Assembly (NCBI GenBank): GCA_036571765.1
Contig: BROE01000003.1
Location: forward strand, 10,297,744 to 10,361,743
Direction of reading: 5' to 3'
Length of the DNA: 64,000 bases
Source: Plecoglossus altivelis
Taxonomy: Eukaryota > Chordata > Actinopteri > Osmeriformes > Plecoglossidae
Shown here piece by piece: positions 49,448-57,020 of the stretch (its first letter is position 1; each line of letters opens with the position of its first letter). A model generated the notes under the pieces. That model ran no database searches and was not told where the DNA came from. It worked only from the letters and a program-made list of their open reading frames with translations. The position numbers and the translations under genes are program-made.

Positions 49448-52000
49448 AATCCTTAAGGAGCTTGATGACAAAGCATTGTGCTGTAAACATGGACAATCTC
49501 TCTCGGGCCATGTCAGCCCATTCACCATGGAGGCAGACTGGCACTGACAACATAAGATCAGAGAATCATCACAGAACGTAATATAAAAAAACAAGCACAG
49601 AAGACTAAATCAGATGGATGTTGTCGTTGCCTGTGGACTGAAAATATGTGACACATCTCGCTCTTTCTCTGAGGAGAACTCCTCGCACAAAACAAAGATG
49701 GCCTTGGTTGTAATCTTGATAGGAAAGCTTCCAAGTCAAAAAGCAATTTCACGAAATACACGTGGTACATGGCAGAATTAAGTGTCCATACAGGCCTTTG
49801 TATATGCATGATGAGAGCTGGTGCATCAATACATTAAAGGTTAGCATTGAATTTGAGGTACCTTCTAAAGCATCATCAACTTGACTCAAGTCACAGAACT
49901 CTCCTGCAAATAGGGGAAATACTGTCAGCAAATCCCCAAAGATGGGCGAATAAGATGTGCACCTAATTGAAAATAGAAATCACATTAGCCAAACGAGCTA
50001 GCCCAACCCACATGATTTGTTGAGGCTTGCCATGCATAATGCATTTGATGTACAAGGAAATATCTATTTAAAGTTTGCGGCAGTGTGAAGGGTTCCTGCA
50101 AGACGTAATTAAGTCATGCAGTTAAAAGCCGATGAAGAAATCAGCTTGGCCATCAGCTAGTCCTGACAGACATTCAGAGCAGGGCAGGGCAGGCTACGGA
50201 ACTAGGGGACCGAAAGGTTGAGTTAAGTGAAGCTTTGAGTAGCCTAATCAACAACATCTGTGCTTTATTCACGCCGTGAATGGCAAGGACTGGTTCTGAA
50301 GCCTCTCTGGTGCAACTGCAGGCGTTAAACAAGCAGGCTTACTTCCCTCAAGTCAGCTGTGTGCATACATTCCCAACAGGCTACAAGAGATGATCAACTG
50401 AACCCTGAGAAGTGGTCTGGATTATCTTTGGCGTGTGAAAACAAACGTGGATTTAAACTGTGGATAAAATGACCATAAGCTGAAATAAAGCGTTAAATCC
50501 CCACCTGCTTCCAATTGAAACACTGTAGAAACATCAGACACACTATGCACCATTTACATATTAAGCTCCACCGAATTTGACAACCACCTCCATCCTCTCA
50601 AATGATGTTGCTGAAGGCAAAGCTGTCAGTTATTCAAATGCTGGAGAAGTCTAACCTGTCGGTTATTTAGATGCTATTTCAATCTCTATTAAATAAAGAC
50701 TAGGAAGTGCTAGGCAGATCCGTTCCCATGGCAACACGGCAGGCACAGTGGGCTGTGTTGACTGAGCAAGCGTCTCTGCGGGCCCATTAAAGCAAAACAC
50801 CTCGTCCTGGCACAACACGCGGACCTGGCCTGACCGCTAGCAGCCCACGGCCAAGACACGTAGAACATCTTTTCATGAATGGAGACAGTGGGGAGTATGA
50901 GATGCTACTATCATACATCTTTCGCATGGTCGAAATGTATTTGGTCGATTATGTGTCCGTGCAGCTAAATTGATTCGACTGATATCGTGAGATAATAGCC
51001 TACCACAACACGTAAGTATGTGGGTTTCCTAAAAACAAAGTATGTTGAATGTGAAATAATAATTTAACAGAACAGCATGCCCATCACAACAAAACAGATT
51101 TGAGAAAAATGCTCAGAAAAGCGTTACAAAAAGAAATTCAGAGTCTGCCTTGTCTCATGGCAACATGATCAATTATTTGTTAATCTTGAGTATGAAACTT
51201 CCCTTAGGCTTTAATAAGGTTAGTGACCTCAAAGGAGCATTCAATTATTCATCACTGCCCAACGAATAAAGTTGTCAGCGACACGCGTCCATGATGCCCA
51301 GTCACTGCCGCTCTGCGCTTGGCGCACGGCGCGGTCGCGCGCAATGTTGCAGTCTCTAGAGCGCTCCTTTTCCTGGGTTCTCTTGCTGATTTTAAAACAT
51401 TCTGTAAGGTCTACGAGGTCGATAAAATAAGACATCCTAAGTCGCTTCACGTGATCCTTGACATAGGACTATGCATTTATAAATTACTCCGAAATCAAGG
51501 TCACTTTCTTAGAAAGAGCCATATCTTAACACAATAAGTGACAAACACAAAAACATACACGATAATTCTGGGGGGGTGGGGGGGGGGGAGACATCCACTT
51601 AGGGGGGTTGTAATATTGCATATTGACTGAGCTCCTCACGATAAACGATTTGTAAATCGGCTTGACACCCCAGAGCATTGCAACATATATTTCCAGAATA
51701 TATTCTCCCATTGACATTTTGTTCATGTTATATTGAGGTATGGAAGGGCACTGTTGTTCCACCATGATGCCCCAATGTAGGTAGAACAGCAGGTTTACTT
51801 TAGTTAAAACAATACATTTTACACCATGGCCTAAGTCATATTGCCAGGTCATAGTTTTGAACCTGTCATTTAACAGAACCAAAATGACTCGAACAGGTTG
51901 TCATCAACAACCAAATGTAAAAAATCTTACCATCAGCCGCCGTGGCCGACTGCATCACCAAAAAAACTAAAGCGACTGACAGCAGCCATTTGGACAGCAT
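21888..52000 (-). CDS. kiaa1549l: KIAA1549L-like type I membrane protein, 21 exons, C-terminal exon(s) not found
   Basis: Gene-level entry. Twenty-one exons with GT-AG boundaries and consistent phases give 1385 codons without a stop. The order is: signal peptide; ectodomain with an Ala-Gly repeat and a Thr-rich mucin-like stretch; a conserved region that I take to be SEA-like; one transmembrane helix; then a long polar tail. The tail contains blocks I recall from vertebrate KIAA1549L (FDYAKQHMG, LKQKSDIEHYRNKL, RRGIRNSGYD, TLSSQPSIDEVRQQMHMLL, ANRPGY with PPSSYR). The paralogue KIAA1549 reads differently at these points (for example HKSEIEHHRNKI). The cellular function of the family is poorly known. 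The frame runs open to 21888, where a donor is used, so at least one more exon is expected. Its upstream neighbour hipk3 on the same strand matches human 11p13. Confidence 0.85.
22145..22198. repeat. Alternating purine-pyrimidine (GC/GT) tract
   Basis: CGCACGCGCACACGCGCGCA-type sequence lies immediately downstream (minus sense) of the exon 20 donor. Strict purine-pyrimidine alternation has Z-DNA-forming potential. Confidence 0.8.
22196..22326 (-). CDS. kiaa1549l: KIAA1549L-like exon 20
   Basis: The acceptor is preceded by a pure C run (about 22328-22342) and the donor CAG/GTACGT is at 22195. It encodes STPDVSLKPRVSEVSEL through FPAVTVDQTMTSYS, aligning with the human STSDIGSKTRMAES and VTQLDQSALNYS region. 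It enters with two carried bases and exits with one. Confidence 0.82.
22567..23160 (-). other. Intron, no feature
   Basis: Unique AT-rich intronic sequence between exons 19 and 20 with no repeat or open frame of note. Confidence 0.6.
23161..23217. repeat. GT/CA repeat abutting the exon 19 donor
   Basis: In the minus (transcript) sense the intron begins GTACCACACACACACACAGA and continues CA-rich for about 55 bases. Intronic CA repeats just after a 5' splice site are known hnRNP L targets. Confidence 0.85.
23218..23315 (-). CDS. kiaa1549l: KIAA1549L-like exon 19
   Basis: Acceptor CTGCAG at 23316 and donor ACG/GTACCA. It encodes GFRFTQLPDMGLGSPPPL and PSRPGPPLGSALRR, matching human YRFSQLPEMVMGSPPPPVP then PRTGP and SLRR. 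Phase 0 in, phase 2 out. Confidence 0.87.
23587..23967 (-). CDS. kiaa1549l: KIAA1549L-like exon 18
   Basis: The largest cytoplasmic exon (127 codons, phase 0 both ends). It encodes PFEETNVDRLMSSLGY, then VKGHSDSSTLSSQPSIDEV and RQQMHMLLGNAFGLA. The His/Pro-rich stretch that follows (SHHRHPHHHGHPHSSY) is expanded, and the exon continues with YSEGVTSAPGTMNHPCGG. TLSSQPSIDEVRQQMHMLL is essentially identical to the mammalian block, making this the strongest single identifier of the gene. Confidence 0.93.
25112..25250 (-). CDS. kiaa1549l: KIAA1549L-like exon 17
   Basis: Acceptor CTCCCAG and donor GAC/GTGAGT. It encodes HPHTTTREPTYWSRQSLSS, PSPVEAEMDLLVLQERS and RRGIRNSGYD. Human has YRSRQSLNSPSPGETEMDLLV and RRGIRNSGYD at the same place. 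It takes two carried bases in and leaves at phase 0. Confidence 0.92.
25548..25756 (-). CDS. kiaa1549l: KIAA1549L-like exon 16
   Basis: It starts VNLGLKQKSDIEHYRNKLRQ then KAKRKGF, near-identical to the mammalian LKQKSDIEHYRNKLRLKAKRKG basic helix just inside the cytoplasmic tail. The second half (HGYGHRDRDRHSRHDNSKE) is a lineage-specific His/Arg/Asp-rich stretch. Acceptor CCCAG, donor AGAG/GTGAAG. Confidence 0.92.
26036..26160 (-). CDS. kiaa1549l: KIAA1549L-like exon 15
   Basis: It encodes DPYEDHTGSLRLITIKPMA then SQPTYSYPSSSSHSQDSVVL and NGE. This matches human PFDTSSGSVQLIAIKPTALP and SAVLNGE. Acceptor CAGCAG at 26161 and donor GAG/GTAAGC; it takes one carried base and leaves at phase 0. 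Confidence 0.9.
27700..27877. repeat. CT/GA-rich tract abutting the exon 14 donor
   Basis: In the transcript sense the intron begins GTGAGAGAGAGAAAGAGAGA and continues as purine repeats for about 180 bases. The region to 27600 is also CT-rich on the plus strand. Confidence 0.9.
27879..28006 (-). CDS. kiaa1549l: KIAA1549L-like exon 14
   Basis: It encodes RLPSEEGSVTSSESGKLNTG then KSSSARRPAAQKNGKEELHK, aligned with human SRSPSENGSVISNESGKPSS and VTKEEARKR. It carries two bases in and one out. The acceptor has a tandem CAGCAG that could give alternative use differing by one codon. Confidence 0.87.
28246..28735. repeat. Two adjacent minisatellites in intron 13
   Basis: Positions 28246-28518 have a roughly 28-base unit (TCCTGCATGTCTATACTGAC then TGTGCCAG) in about 10 divergent copies. 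Positions 28519-28735 have irregular GGCTGTGGCAGTGGCTGT units of 6-18 bases. The Ser/His/Ala/Thr ORFs on the minus strand are artefacts. Confidence 0.9.
29578..29765 (-). CDS. kiaa1549l: KIAA1549L-like exon 13
   Basis: It encodes PVQGFDYAKQHMGRQGEEAV then SVTKETLVLGLPVRDAPLSL, essentially colinear with human PVQGFDYAKQHLGQQG and VTQETVVLPLPIRDAP. Acceptor CCCACAG at 29766 and donor GG/GTAAGA. Phase 0 in, phase 2 out. Membrane-proximal cytoplasmic tail. Confidence 0.93.
29766..32342 (-). other. Intron 12, no further exon seen
   Basis: A 2.6 kb intron holding a (GT)n at about 30772-30812 and CA repeats near 31364-31475. A segment at 30220-30260 resembles a tRNA B box on the minus strand but has no matching A box or fold. 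No other coding signal was found. Confidence 0.6.
32343..32378 (-). CDS. kiaa1549l: KIAA1549L-like exon 12, 36-base short exon
   Basis: Acceptor CTGTTTAG and donor CAG/GTAACC bound exactly 12 codons (TSYRREASYHHQ). Both ends are phase 0, so skipping would preserve the frame. It lies between the transmembrane exon and the FDYAKQH exon. The intron begins with an (ACC)n tract. It was found by phase and splice-site matching, so it is less certain than its neighbours. It may be alternatively spliced. Confidence 0.6.
32710..32870 (-). CDS. kiaa1549l: KIAA1549L-like exon 11, transmembrane segment
   Basis: It encodes a single hydrophobic helix (WIMAVLTPVALVMVIIGM then VTFIL) followed at once by basic residues (CKRNR, FKSRSK). 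By the positive-inside rule the preceding exons are extracellular and the following ones cytoplasmic. Acceptor CTATCAG at 32871 and donor AAG/GTAAGA; it takes one carried base and leaves at phase 0. Confidence 0.92.
33492..33663 (-). CDS. kiaa1549l: KIAA1549L-like exon 10
   Basis: It encodes MVSIQRLPGPRSPAEMTYY then AQVNGSPILGTTAAKTLSTL and MALALGYFVQLQAE. This is the last ectodomain exon before the membrane, with the alternating strand/helix look of a SEA-type module (inferred). Acceptor GATGTAG and donor GAAC/GTATGA; phase 0 in, one base out. Confidence 0.88.
34538..34689 (-). CDS. kiaa1549l: KIAA1549L-like exon 9
   Basis: It encodes VIQDVDSSSLEGSYQSFSSL then MEQRLAELFLVAGRQGTRFR and RATTVGAYTVQ. 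MEQRLAELF resembles the helix MERKLAQLL that I recall from the paralogue KIAA1549 at this position. Acceptor TCTGCAG and donor CAG/GTGCGT, followed by a GT-rich intron start. Confidence 0.9.
35517..35576 (-). CDS. kiaa1549l: KIAA1549L-like exon 8
   Basis: Twenty codons, phase 1 at both ends. It encodes LEYHNLNTSAATRQYWLIT, comparable to the YPQLNLSQLLKSSWVRTV segment of the paralogue. Donor ACAG/GTAATT. The acceptor chosen is CCAG at 35577; a second AG lies 8 bases in but would break the frame. Confidence 0.8.
36503..36671 (-). CDS. kiaa1549l: KIAA1549L-like exon 7
   Basis: It encodes IQSVSQEAGSPAVSLVYVV then RNEDAILNGTVSSGLLNQL and TAELVGYFLFYPPLVIAE. The paralogue reads FLNGSEVSELLRNLSVVEFS and YLGYPVLQIAEP here. 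N-glycosylation sequon NGT. The acceptor GCTCCAG is preceded by a (TG)n tract instead of a pyrimidine run. Phase 0 in, one base out. Confidence 0.9.
36685..36741. repeat. (TG)n tract at the exon 7 acceptor
   Basis: On the plus strand this is (CA)n; in the transcript sense it is about 27 TG units with CG and GG interruptions. It lies 15-70 bases upstream of the exon 7 acceptor and takes the place of the polypyrimidine tract. Confidence 0.92.
37159..37197. repeat. (TA)n microsatellite
   Basis: About 19 TA units in intron 6, followed by AT-rich degenerate copies to 37230. Confidence 0.95.
37381..37514 (-). CDS. kiaa1549l: KIAA1549L-like exon 6
   Basis: It encodes LRFVGPTDSVHSCSFSQMLE then QRLENAFDEAQDKVLETYSQ and LTVE. 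The family pattern is LQFVPPSVDTGFCNFTQRIE in the paralogue, with the same Phe-Val-x-Pro and Cys. Acceptor TTCCAG and donor GAG/GTAAAA; one carried base in, phase 0 out. Confidence 0.9.
37783..38005 (-). CDS. kiaa1549l: KIAA1549L-like exon 5
   Basis: It encodes VERDICSPHNVTLAYYVSSG then KTVYISSAVVEAVNAYGFDK and VLVPVATWREPPSIHHQLK. It parallels the LVTSGPFVYTAISVINVLIN region of the paralogue. Acceptor TGCCAG and donor ACAG/GTGAGG; phase 0 in, one base out. One sequon (NVT). Confidence 0.9.
38006..39726 (-). other. Intron 4 with GA-rich tract
   Basis: It holds a GA-rich purine stretch at about 38560-38790 and the 33-base minisatellite listed separately. The Leu/Ser ORFs over the GA tract are compositional. 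No exon signal was accepted. Confidence 0.7.
39013..39690. repeat. 33-base minisatellite in intron 4
   Basis: The unit is GAGGTAGAGTCAGGACAGGC then AAATGAGACAGGT, in about 18 copies with deletions in the distal part, where it degrades into GGAGAGGCAGAGGAATCA units. The 11-codon period keeps the minus strand open (FACPDSTSPVS repeats), which is an artefact. Confidence 0.95.
39727..39842 (-). CDS. kiaa1549l: KIAA1549L-like exon 4
   Basis: It encodes LSIQMRRNRLDIILKQNLSR then GLSHALQRALNDSHAQAQ, a basic amphipathic helix. In the paralogue the equivalent spot reads ITAIKEVLRIHFNRAVELKV. Acceptor CCTCAG and donor CAG/GTCAGA; one base in, phase 0 out. Confidence 0.88.
40089..40814 (-). CDS. kiaa1549l: KIAA1549L-like exon 3, Thr-rich mucin-like ectodomain
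   Basis: An open frame of 726 bases. The centre is dominated by Thr, Pro and Ser (runs such as TTTTISTTTTTPSPTTTT and ITTQPTTTTTTPLAQTT), with several N-x-T sequons, and ends CNITERSWVKT. Such composition predicts dense O-glycosylation. Mammalian orthologues also have a long low-complexity ectodomain but with little sequence identity. Acceptor TTTTCCAG and donor ACAG/GTAACA; one carried base in and out. Confidence 0.87.
41215..41799 (-). CDS. kiaa1549l: KIAA1549L-like exon 2, ectodomain with Ala-Gly repeat
   Basis: It encodes EGRQPESAGLGAMPVAP, then an uninterrupted Ala-Gly dipeptide run of about 12 units (41641-41708), then acidic and Gln/Ser-rich sequence. Near its end is an internal repeat (IVVSKVQATV and VVVSKVQAPV). 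Acceptor TTTCCAG and donor CCAG/GTAACT. The first base joins exactly to the signal-peptide exon 10 kb upstream. Confidence 0.85.
41641..41708 (-). repeat. Coding GC-rich repeat encoding (Ala-Gly)n
   Basis: Plus-strand CCGGCCCCGGCTCC and CCAGCCCC units, 6 bases each, encode alternating Ala and Gly in exon 2. Six-base units keep the frame when copy number changes, so length polymorphism would be tolerated. Confidence 0.9.
42490..42960. repeat. 20-base minisatellite in intron 1
   Basis: The unit is AGCCTGGCCTAGCCTTCCTT, about 15 good copies at 42500-42790 followed by diverged copies to 42960. Confidence 0.93.
43096..43188. repeat. (GA)n microsatellite
   Basis: GA units with AAGA and TAGA interruptions, ending in about 16 pure units. 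Confidence 0.93.
46137..46480. repeat. ~15-base minisatellite in intron 1
   Basis: Irregular GATGGGATGAGGTGTA and GATGGGATGAAGCATA units. Minus-strand His/Ser/Pro/Thr ORFs are artefacts. Confidence 0.9.
46920..47200. repeat. ~34-base C-rich minisatellite in intron 1
   Basis: About eight copies of a unit containing CCAGCCCAGCTCTCAGCCCC then ACCAGAGCCGCCCC. The preceding 46620-46880 is CT-rich (CCTCACCC, TCCTCACC). The Pro/Ser/Arg ORFs are artefacts on the strand opposite the gene. Confidence 0.92.
48241..48327. repeat. (CA)n microsatellite
   Basis: CA repeat with TACA and TCACTCA interruptions. Confidence 0.95.
49397..49446. repeat. (CA)n microsatellite
   Basis: CA repeat with TACG interruption, preceded by a C7 run. 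Confidence 0.95.
49980..51100. promoter_or_regulatory. Repeat-poor island in intron 1, candidate regulatory region
   Basis: About 1.1 kb without simple repeats, 0.8-2 kb downstream of the first exon of the minus-strand gene. It is AT-rich with homeodomain-like words (GACGTAATTAAG, CTTATTTA) and an imperfect direct repeat at 50623 and 50656. No open frame. Enhancer function is inference. Confidence 0.3.
51931..52000 (-). CDS. kiaa1549l: KIAA1549L-like exon 1, signal peptide
   Basis: The ATG at 52000 gives MLSKWLLSVALVFLVMQSA then TAAD, a classic signal peptide: one Lys, a hydrophobic core and small residues before the likely cleavage. Donor GATG/GTAAGA carries one base that completes Asp with exon 2. 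I chose this start for the signal-peptide fit. The frame is open upstream to an ATG at 52159, which would add 53 residues and bury the hydrophobic segment. Confidence 0.8.
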
Positions 52001-52039
52001 TCCATCCAGCCCCAGCGTCTTTCCGTGTTTCGGAGAACA

Positions 52040-52340
52040 GAAGGTGGCTCTCATCCCTACAACTATCCATTCTGTCGAGCCAAGCGCGCGAGCAGCAGCA
52101 TTGTTTATCCCACCAACGATCAAATCGTCGGGGCTGTCGCGCGCATGTTTCAGAGCCATTGGTCGTCAGGTTAATCCTTGATTCATTTAACGGTCTTGTT
52201 GTGTAAAAGGCATTTGATCAATCCTTCACTGCGGACCGACTGGTTCTTCTCCATGAGCCCGTCTCCCCCGAAGGAGGCTGGCAGAGGAAGACAGTAGAGG
52301 AACTGGGTCCCTAACGCGCAATCAAAGCGCACTGCATCTC
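52040..52340 (-). promoter_or_regulatory. Likely promoter / 5' UTR of the KIAA1549L-like gene
   Basis: A CpG-dense patch (AGCGCGCGAG, CTGTCGCGCG and others) around and upstream of the first exon in an otherwise CpG-poor area. No clear TATA box, consistent with a CpG-type promoter. The extent is approximate. Confidence 0.45.
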
Positions 52341-53023
52341 CACCTCTAGTGTAGCAGCGCGTTTATTATTTGAGGTCTGAGGTCATATTACTTTAGCAGG
52401 GACTTCCTTCTGTTGTGGGTTAATTAATTCCGATGGTCACCGCTCCACCGCAGAAAGGTAATGTGATAAATAAGATTTTTCGCTCGTCTACTGCCTGGAC
52501 CGTTATTTCATTATGAAAAAAGATCACGTCAGAGACGTGCAAGCGTTGCTTCCTGACTGCAAAAAAAAAATTTTTTTTGTCAAAGCTTACAGCTTTGCGA
52601 CCCCTTGTGGATATAAATGGCGCATGAGCCCTTCCAGAAATAATTACATCTAAATGAAAACAATGAAGGTGGTCAGCCAACCAATATGCATCAATGGCGA
52701 TGCCCATCTTGCTGACCTGCCTCTGTGTATAGTTGTATTGATTTATACTTAAATCGTAAAGAAATTGTAAAAGTCAGACAGGCTATAACTAATCGCCATA
52801 CCCTGCACACAAGCCACCTTGAATGACAGTCCATTACATTACTATATAACTATTCATTATAAAATTAAAATGAATGTACAAATGGTGGGCACTGCTGGCC
52901 TATGGCTGAGCCACACACCTTTAACAGGTGATAGGAGTGAAATTAAACATCGTATAGGGCTTTTTCAACCTGTCAAATAGGGCTTCAAATACACCCATAG
53001 AACTGCCCCTCAACAATCTAAAC

Positions 53024-53235
53024 CAGGGGTCTCCAATCCTGGTCCTGGAGGGCCGCTGTCCTGAAGGTTTTAGATGTTTCCCTGCTTCAGCACACCTGAC
53101 TCTAATAAAGGGTCATTATGAAGCTTCCACAGAGCTTGGTAATGGCTCATTCATTAGAATCAGGTGTGCTGGAGCAGGGAAACATCGAAAACCTTCAGGA
53201 CAGCGGCCCTCGAGGACCAGGATTGGAGACCCCTG
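53024..53235. mobile_element. hAT-type MITE with intact 8-base target duplication
   Basis: The 212-base element starts CAGGGGTCTCCAATCCTGG and ends with the complementary CCAGGATTGGAGACCCCTG. The inverted repeats extend about 75 bases inward with few mismatches. It is flanked exactly by ATCTAAAC on both sides (53016-53023 and 53236-53243). CAGGG termini and an 8-base duplication are the hAT signature. It is non-coding, so it must have been mobilised in trans. It sits between hipk3's 3' end and the KIAA1549L-like promoter. Confidence 0.9.
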
Positions 53236-53628
53236 ATCTAAACCGTCAAGCGAGACAAGGAAAAACACTCAAGGAAATTCAGAGATGGAAAAGTGGAAGA
53301 AACCACAGGAGGAACAATTCAGCGAGGGATCCTTTCCTGTGAGACGGCTGGTGAAGGAGAGGAGCACAACACAGGCTTATATAGTCATGCACAAAGTGCC
53401 AACCGGTGTTGAAACACAAATCCAAAGTTCAACTCGGGTCATATTTGGCACGTCAGTTGAAGCAGTGGTAGCCAGAAGGCTTGGGCTGTGTGATTGGTGT
53501 AGCATCCCAGGACAGCTAGCTCAATGAATGGACAGGAAAGGACCAGGAGTGTCAAAGCCCGATGCCCACGCGTGAGTAAACCGGGTTTACCAAGTAATAA
53601 CCAAGATGAATGAAGCAAGGCTTTTTTT

Positions 53629-53634
53629 TTTATT
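53629..53634 (-). terminator. Likely polyadenylation signal of hipk3
   Basis: AATAAA on the minus strand, within an A-rich run, about 3.4 kb past the hipk3 stop. Another AATAAA at 55428-55433 could serve as a proximal site giving a shorter 3' UTR. Confidence 0.45.
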
Positions 53635-56600
53635 CAAAGTGAATCTTGACAATAGAACACCATCAATTCTCAATTTGACACTCACCAATATAGTCACCAG
53701 GAAAAACCCGCTTTTGTGACAAAGAACATAAGGCTTGGTCACATTGAAATCACTGAGAACTACTAGAACGAAATACAGCCGCACACTGTAAGAGACGTTA
53801 CATCCAAAACATTTGACCCCAGTCCTCATATCATATATATTGCACAGTGCAGTTGCTACATGGGAAACTAGCGTAGCATAAAATCAAAAGCAAACAAATC
53901 ATGATCATAAAGCCACAAAAAAATAACACATTAAAACAGTAACAGGTCAATTTTAGCAATCAAGTCTACATGTTTATGTAGTCTACATATATTATCCAAT
54001 ACCTGAAGAGTGTGGTAGCTATCACTTTCACTAAGCAGGTGAAATTACTGCAAACCAGATCCAAAAGCAATCAAACCAAGTGGTAAGGATTAATAATTAA
54101 TTCAAAAGAGCATATTAGAAAGATTCATCAAAGACCCTGAATTAAACATAGCAAATGCAAATCGTAAAATCATAATACAATAAAATAATACAATATAGAT
54201 TACATACGGAGATCGATGAATATTGAGTAACTTTGGACCTAATCTTTGTGTACTTCGGTGGTTAAAGCAAGACACCAACAAATGTTACCTCACCCCAGCG
54301 GATGTTGCTATAGCGACAGCTGCATACATTGACTCCTAGATGTCTAAATACAGAACTGGATTATCGTCTTAGCCATCGATCACAGCAACGAGACACAGAA
54401 GACGCTTCTGCAAACCCCAACACAGTTCAACTTCAACAAATACATTCACAGTGTACATAAAGCATTTGCATTTGTGTAAAGCTGAGTTCACGCCCCCCCA
54501 CTGTCTGGAAAGGGAAGCAGTTCTAGAATAGTTCTGGGGTTGTTTTTGTTTTTTTAATGTCTCTCGGGAGTCTTGATTCAAAATATCCCACTTGTAAAAC
54601 TGCTCAAAGGTCAGACATGGTGGTTGTTGTGTGTGTGTGTGTGGAGCAGAACGTGTCTTTAGTAAGGAGTGTACAAATATTCCCTGACTTTTGTATCTGT
54701 GTAGGAGTCTATAGAAAAGTCATGTGGCATCGTTAAGACCTCACGCTATCTCGTTAGTCTCATGTGCGGGGACGGGGGGGAAGGGGGGGGACGTAGATGA
54801 TCGGCAACTAGTTTGAACCAGTCGCCTTGAAAGGCACTCGGTTAGGATACTGTGGGGGAAGGTTTCAGATGAATACCGGTCCTGGCTGCTGGGATGACGG
54901 GTGGGATGGAAACCAAGACCAGTCCTGATCTGTTTTTTTAAGGAAACATGCTCCTGAGGGTGCAGACAAGTGCTCGTGATGTCAGGTGAAGGCATCTCTG
55001 CAGCCAGTCTAAAGGACAGGGCCAGCAGGACAGGGCCAGCAGGACAAGGCCAGCAGGACAAGGCCAGCAGGCCAGGTGCAGCTCTACAAACAGCGTGGCG
55101 TCAAACGTTCCATTCTGTCAAACACTATGCGAATGAAGCTTCTTTTGGAACTATCTAGAAAGAACTGTCACGGAAATAACTAGAAGCCACGTAAGTCAAC
55201 ACATTGGGTACTGTATGCAAGGAGGAGCCCAACTTAAAGTCCAGATAAAAATACTGATGCTAAATTAAAAACGCACACACCAAACACAAAATAAGAAACA
55301 AAAAACCCCACCAATATGTCAATAACTTGCAATACAGTAGTTACAATCACACTTCAAACATCAAAGCAAATAGGAGGCACTAACGTCATCATGATGCCAT
55401 TCAATACTAAAGTAAAACCCACTTCTATTTATTAGATAATTACGCTAGAAATAAAGAAAATGAAGAAAGCGCAAAACAAACTAGATTCACCCCCTAAATT
55501 CACAGCTATTAGAAGTGGCGATCAGTATATAGCAGCTCATCTATAATACATTCCAGATACAACTCACCAAAAAGCTAAAAAAAAACAACAAAAAAACAAA
55601 CCTCAACCATTTTAAAATATATTTCTCTTAATATATTCTGTCTCTACAACTACAGTATACTTGAGGTCAATAGAGAAATAAGGGTTAGCTACCACCTTGC
55701 TCAGGAAAGGATTTACAGTCTTTGGTGCTAAAAACAAAGCATTTTTGTTTGACATTTTCCTACTGCTCAAACACTAGCAGGCTAAATAAAAACGAAACAC
55801 AGAAAAAAATATCAACATTTCCTCCCTGACGGAATGTATGAAATGAGCAGTTTGACGTTGGACTACAAGCGAAGGTGATGGTACTGCAGGCAGGTCAATA
55901 GATGATCGTTCAAACACTGAGGAGATGGGGAGATGGGAAAGGCATTCCACTCAGGTATGAACGCCATACCCGACACCAGTCAGACTAAACGAGGGTAGCA
56001 GAACATCAACACAGCAAACCAACGCCCCATCTAGATTGTATTGCAGTTTTCAATCAACAGTGTCAATACTGTTAGTAATTAAGTACTTATAGTGACTAGA
56101 ACTATCGATTATCAAATATTACGGCGTTCTCGTTTCGTTTATGTACACAAAATTCAAGCGGGGGGGGGGGACGGGACGATGACGACATTGAAACCCAGTC
56201 ATCATGTTGCTGAAGAGCACCATCCCCAAACAGTGACATTAAGCTGTAGTGAAGACCCTAGTCTTCTCAAACACAACAGGATGAAGGAGACAAGGCTGGG
56301 GGGGAGGGGGGGGGAGATTCTCAGATCTAGTCTGAAGTTCAAGTGCTGTAGTACAGAGCTGTTTCATACTGAACTCTATACCTTTGACGTCATCAACAAC
56401 AATCCCATATATAAGGCACTAGTAGGTATGGGGACAGGTGTGATGTACGGACAGCTGTGTGTGTGGAGGGGGGGATAGGTTATAATGTTACACAAACAGA
56501 TAGCTGGTAAAGAGGGAGAGGTTATAATGTTGCACACATAGCTGTGGAGACTGGTATAGAGTAATAAGTAGAGTTGTGACAGGCTAGCACATGTGCTAGA

Positions 56601-57020
56601 AGGCAATATAGACAGTGATGACCAAAACACCCCCGTCACCCTTTTAAAACCAAACCCCCCGGGGCATTTGATCAAATATGACAAAATATAGTAAATGTGA
56701 AAAACACATTAAAGTGATTATTTACCCCCCCCCCCCCCATCATCATTCACCAATTGATTCATCCCTATTTGACGGTGGATAGTTTGTTTTAAAGCTTCTG
56801 ATTGAATAGATGGTTCCTCAGCCAGGACAGACATGTTTGCCAAACAGTCCTGTATGTTCCACGCTGACTGCGTCATGTTCTGACACAGCAGAGATGGCGG
56901 ATGAGTCTGCCCTGTGTCCATGTCTTCCTCCTCCTCCTCCTCCTCCTCTTCCTACTGCTCCTCCTCTTCCTCCTCCTCAGCGCTGGCCAGCCAGCTCAGC
57001 CCAAGACCTGAGCTCTGGCC
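53635..57020 (-). other. hipk3: Presumed hipk3 3' UTR
   Basis: AT-rich, mostly unique sequence directly after the hipk3 stop with no exon signals. It includes poly-C and poly-G runs (54770, 56160, 56300, 56727), a CT/GA trinucleotide-rich stretch at 56930-56980 and a 15-base tandem repeat at 55014. HIPK3 transcripts in vertebrates have long 3' UTRs, which fits. The boundary is inferred from the AATAAA only. Confidence 0.5.
55014..55073. repeat. 15-base tandem repeat, four copies
   Basis: The unit is GGACAGGGCCAGCA, alternating with GGACAAGGCCAGCA, inside the presumed hipk3 3' UTR. Confidence 0.85.

Larger units (their letters stand above)
41800..51930 (-). other. Intron 1 (10 kb), no exon found
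   Basis: Splits the signal-peptide exon from exon 2. It contains several satellites (listed separately), a CA-rich stretch near 42085-42260, a C-run near 51570, and a repeat-poor island at about 49980-51100. No additional phase-compatible coding exon was recognised; regulatory elements are likely but unproven. Confidence 0.65.

Noticed and set aside
21888..52000. KIAA1549 (the BRAF-fusion paralogue)
   Set aside because: Tail blocks such as LKQKSDIEHYRNKL and RRGIRNSGYD agree with KIAA1549L. KIAA1549 has HKSEIEHHRNKI and lacks the second block as I recall it.
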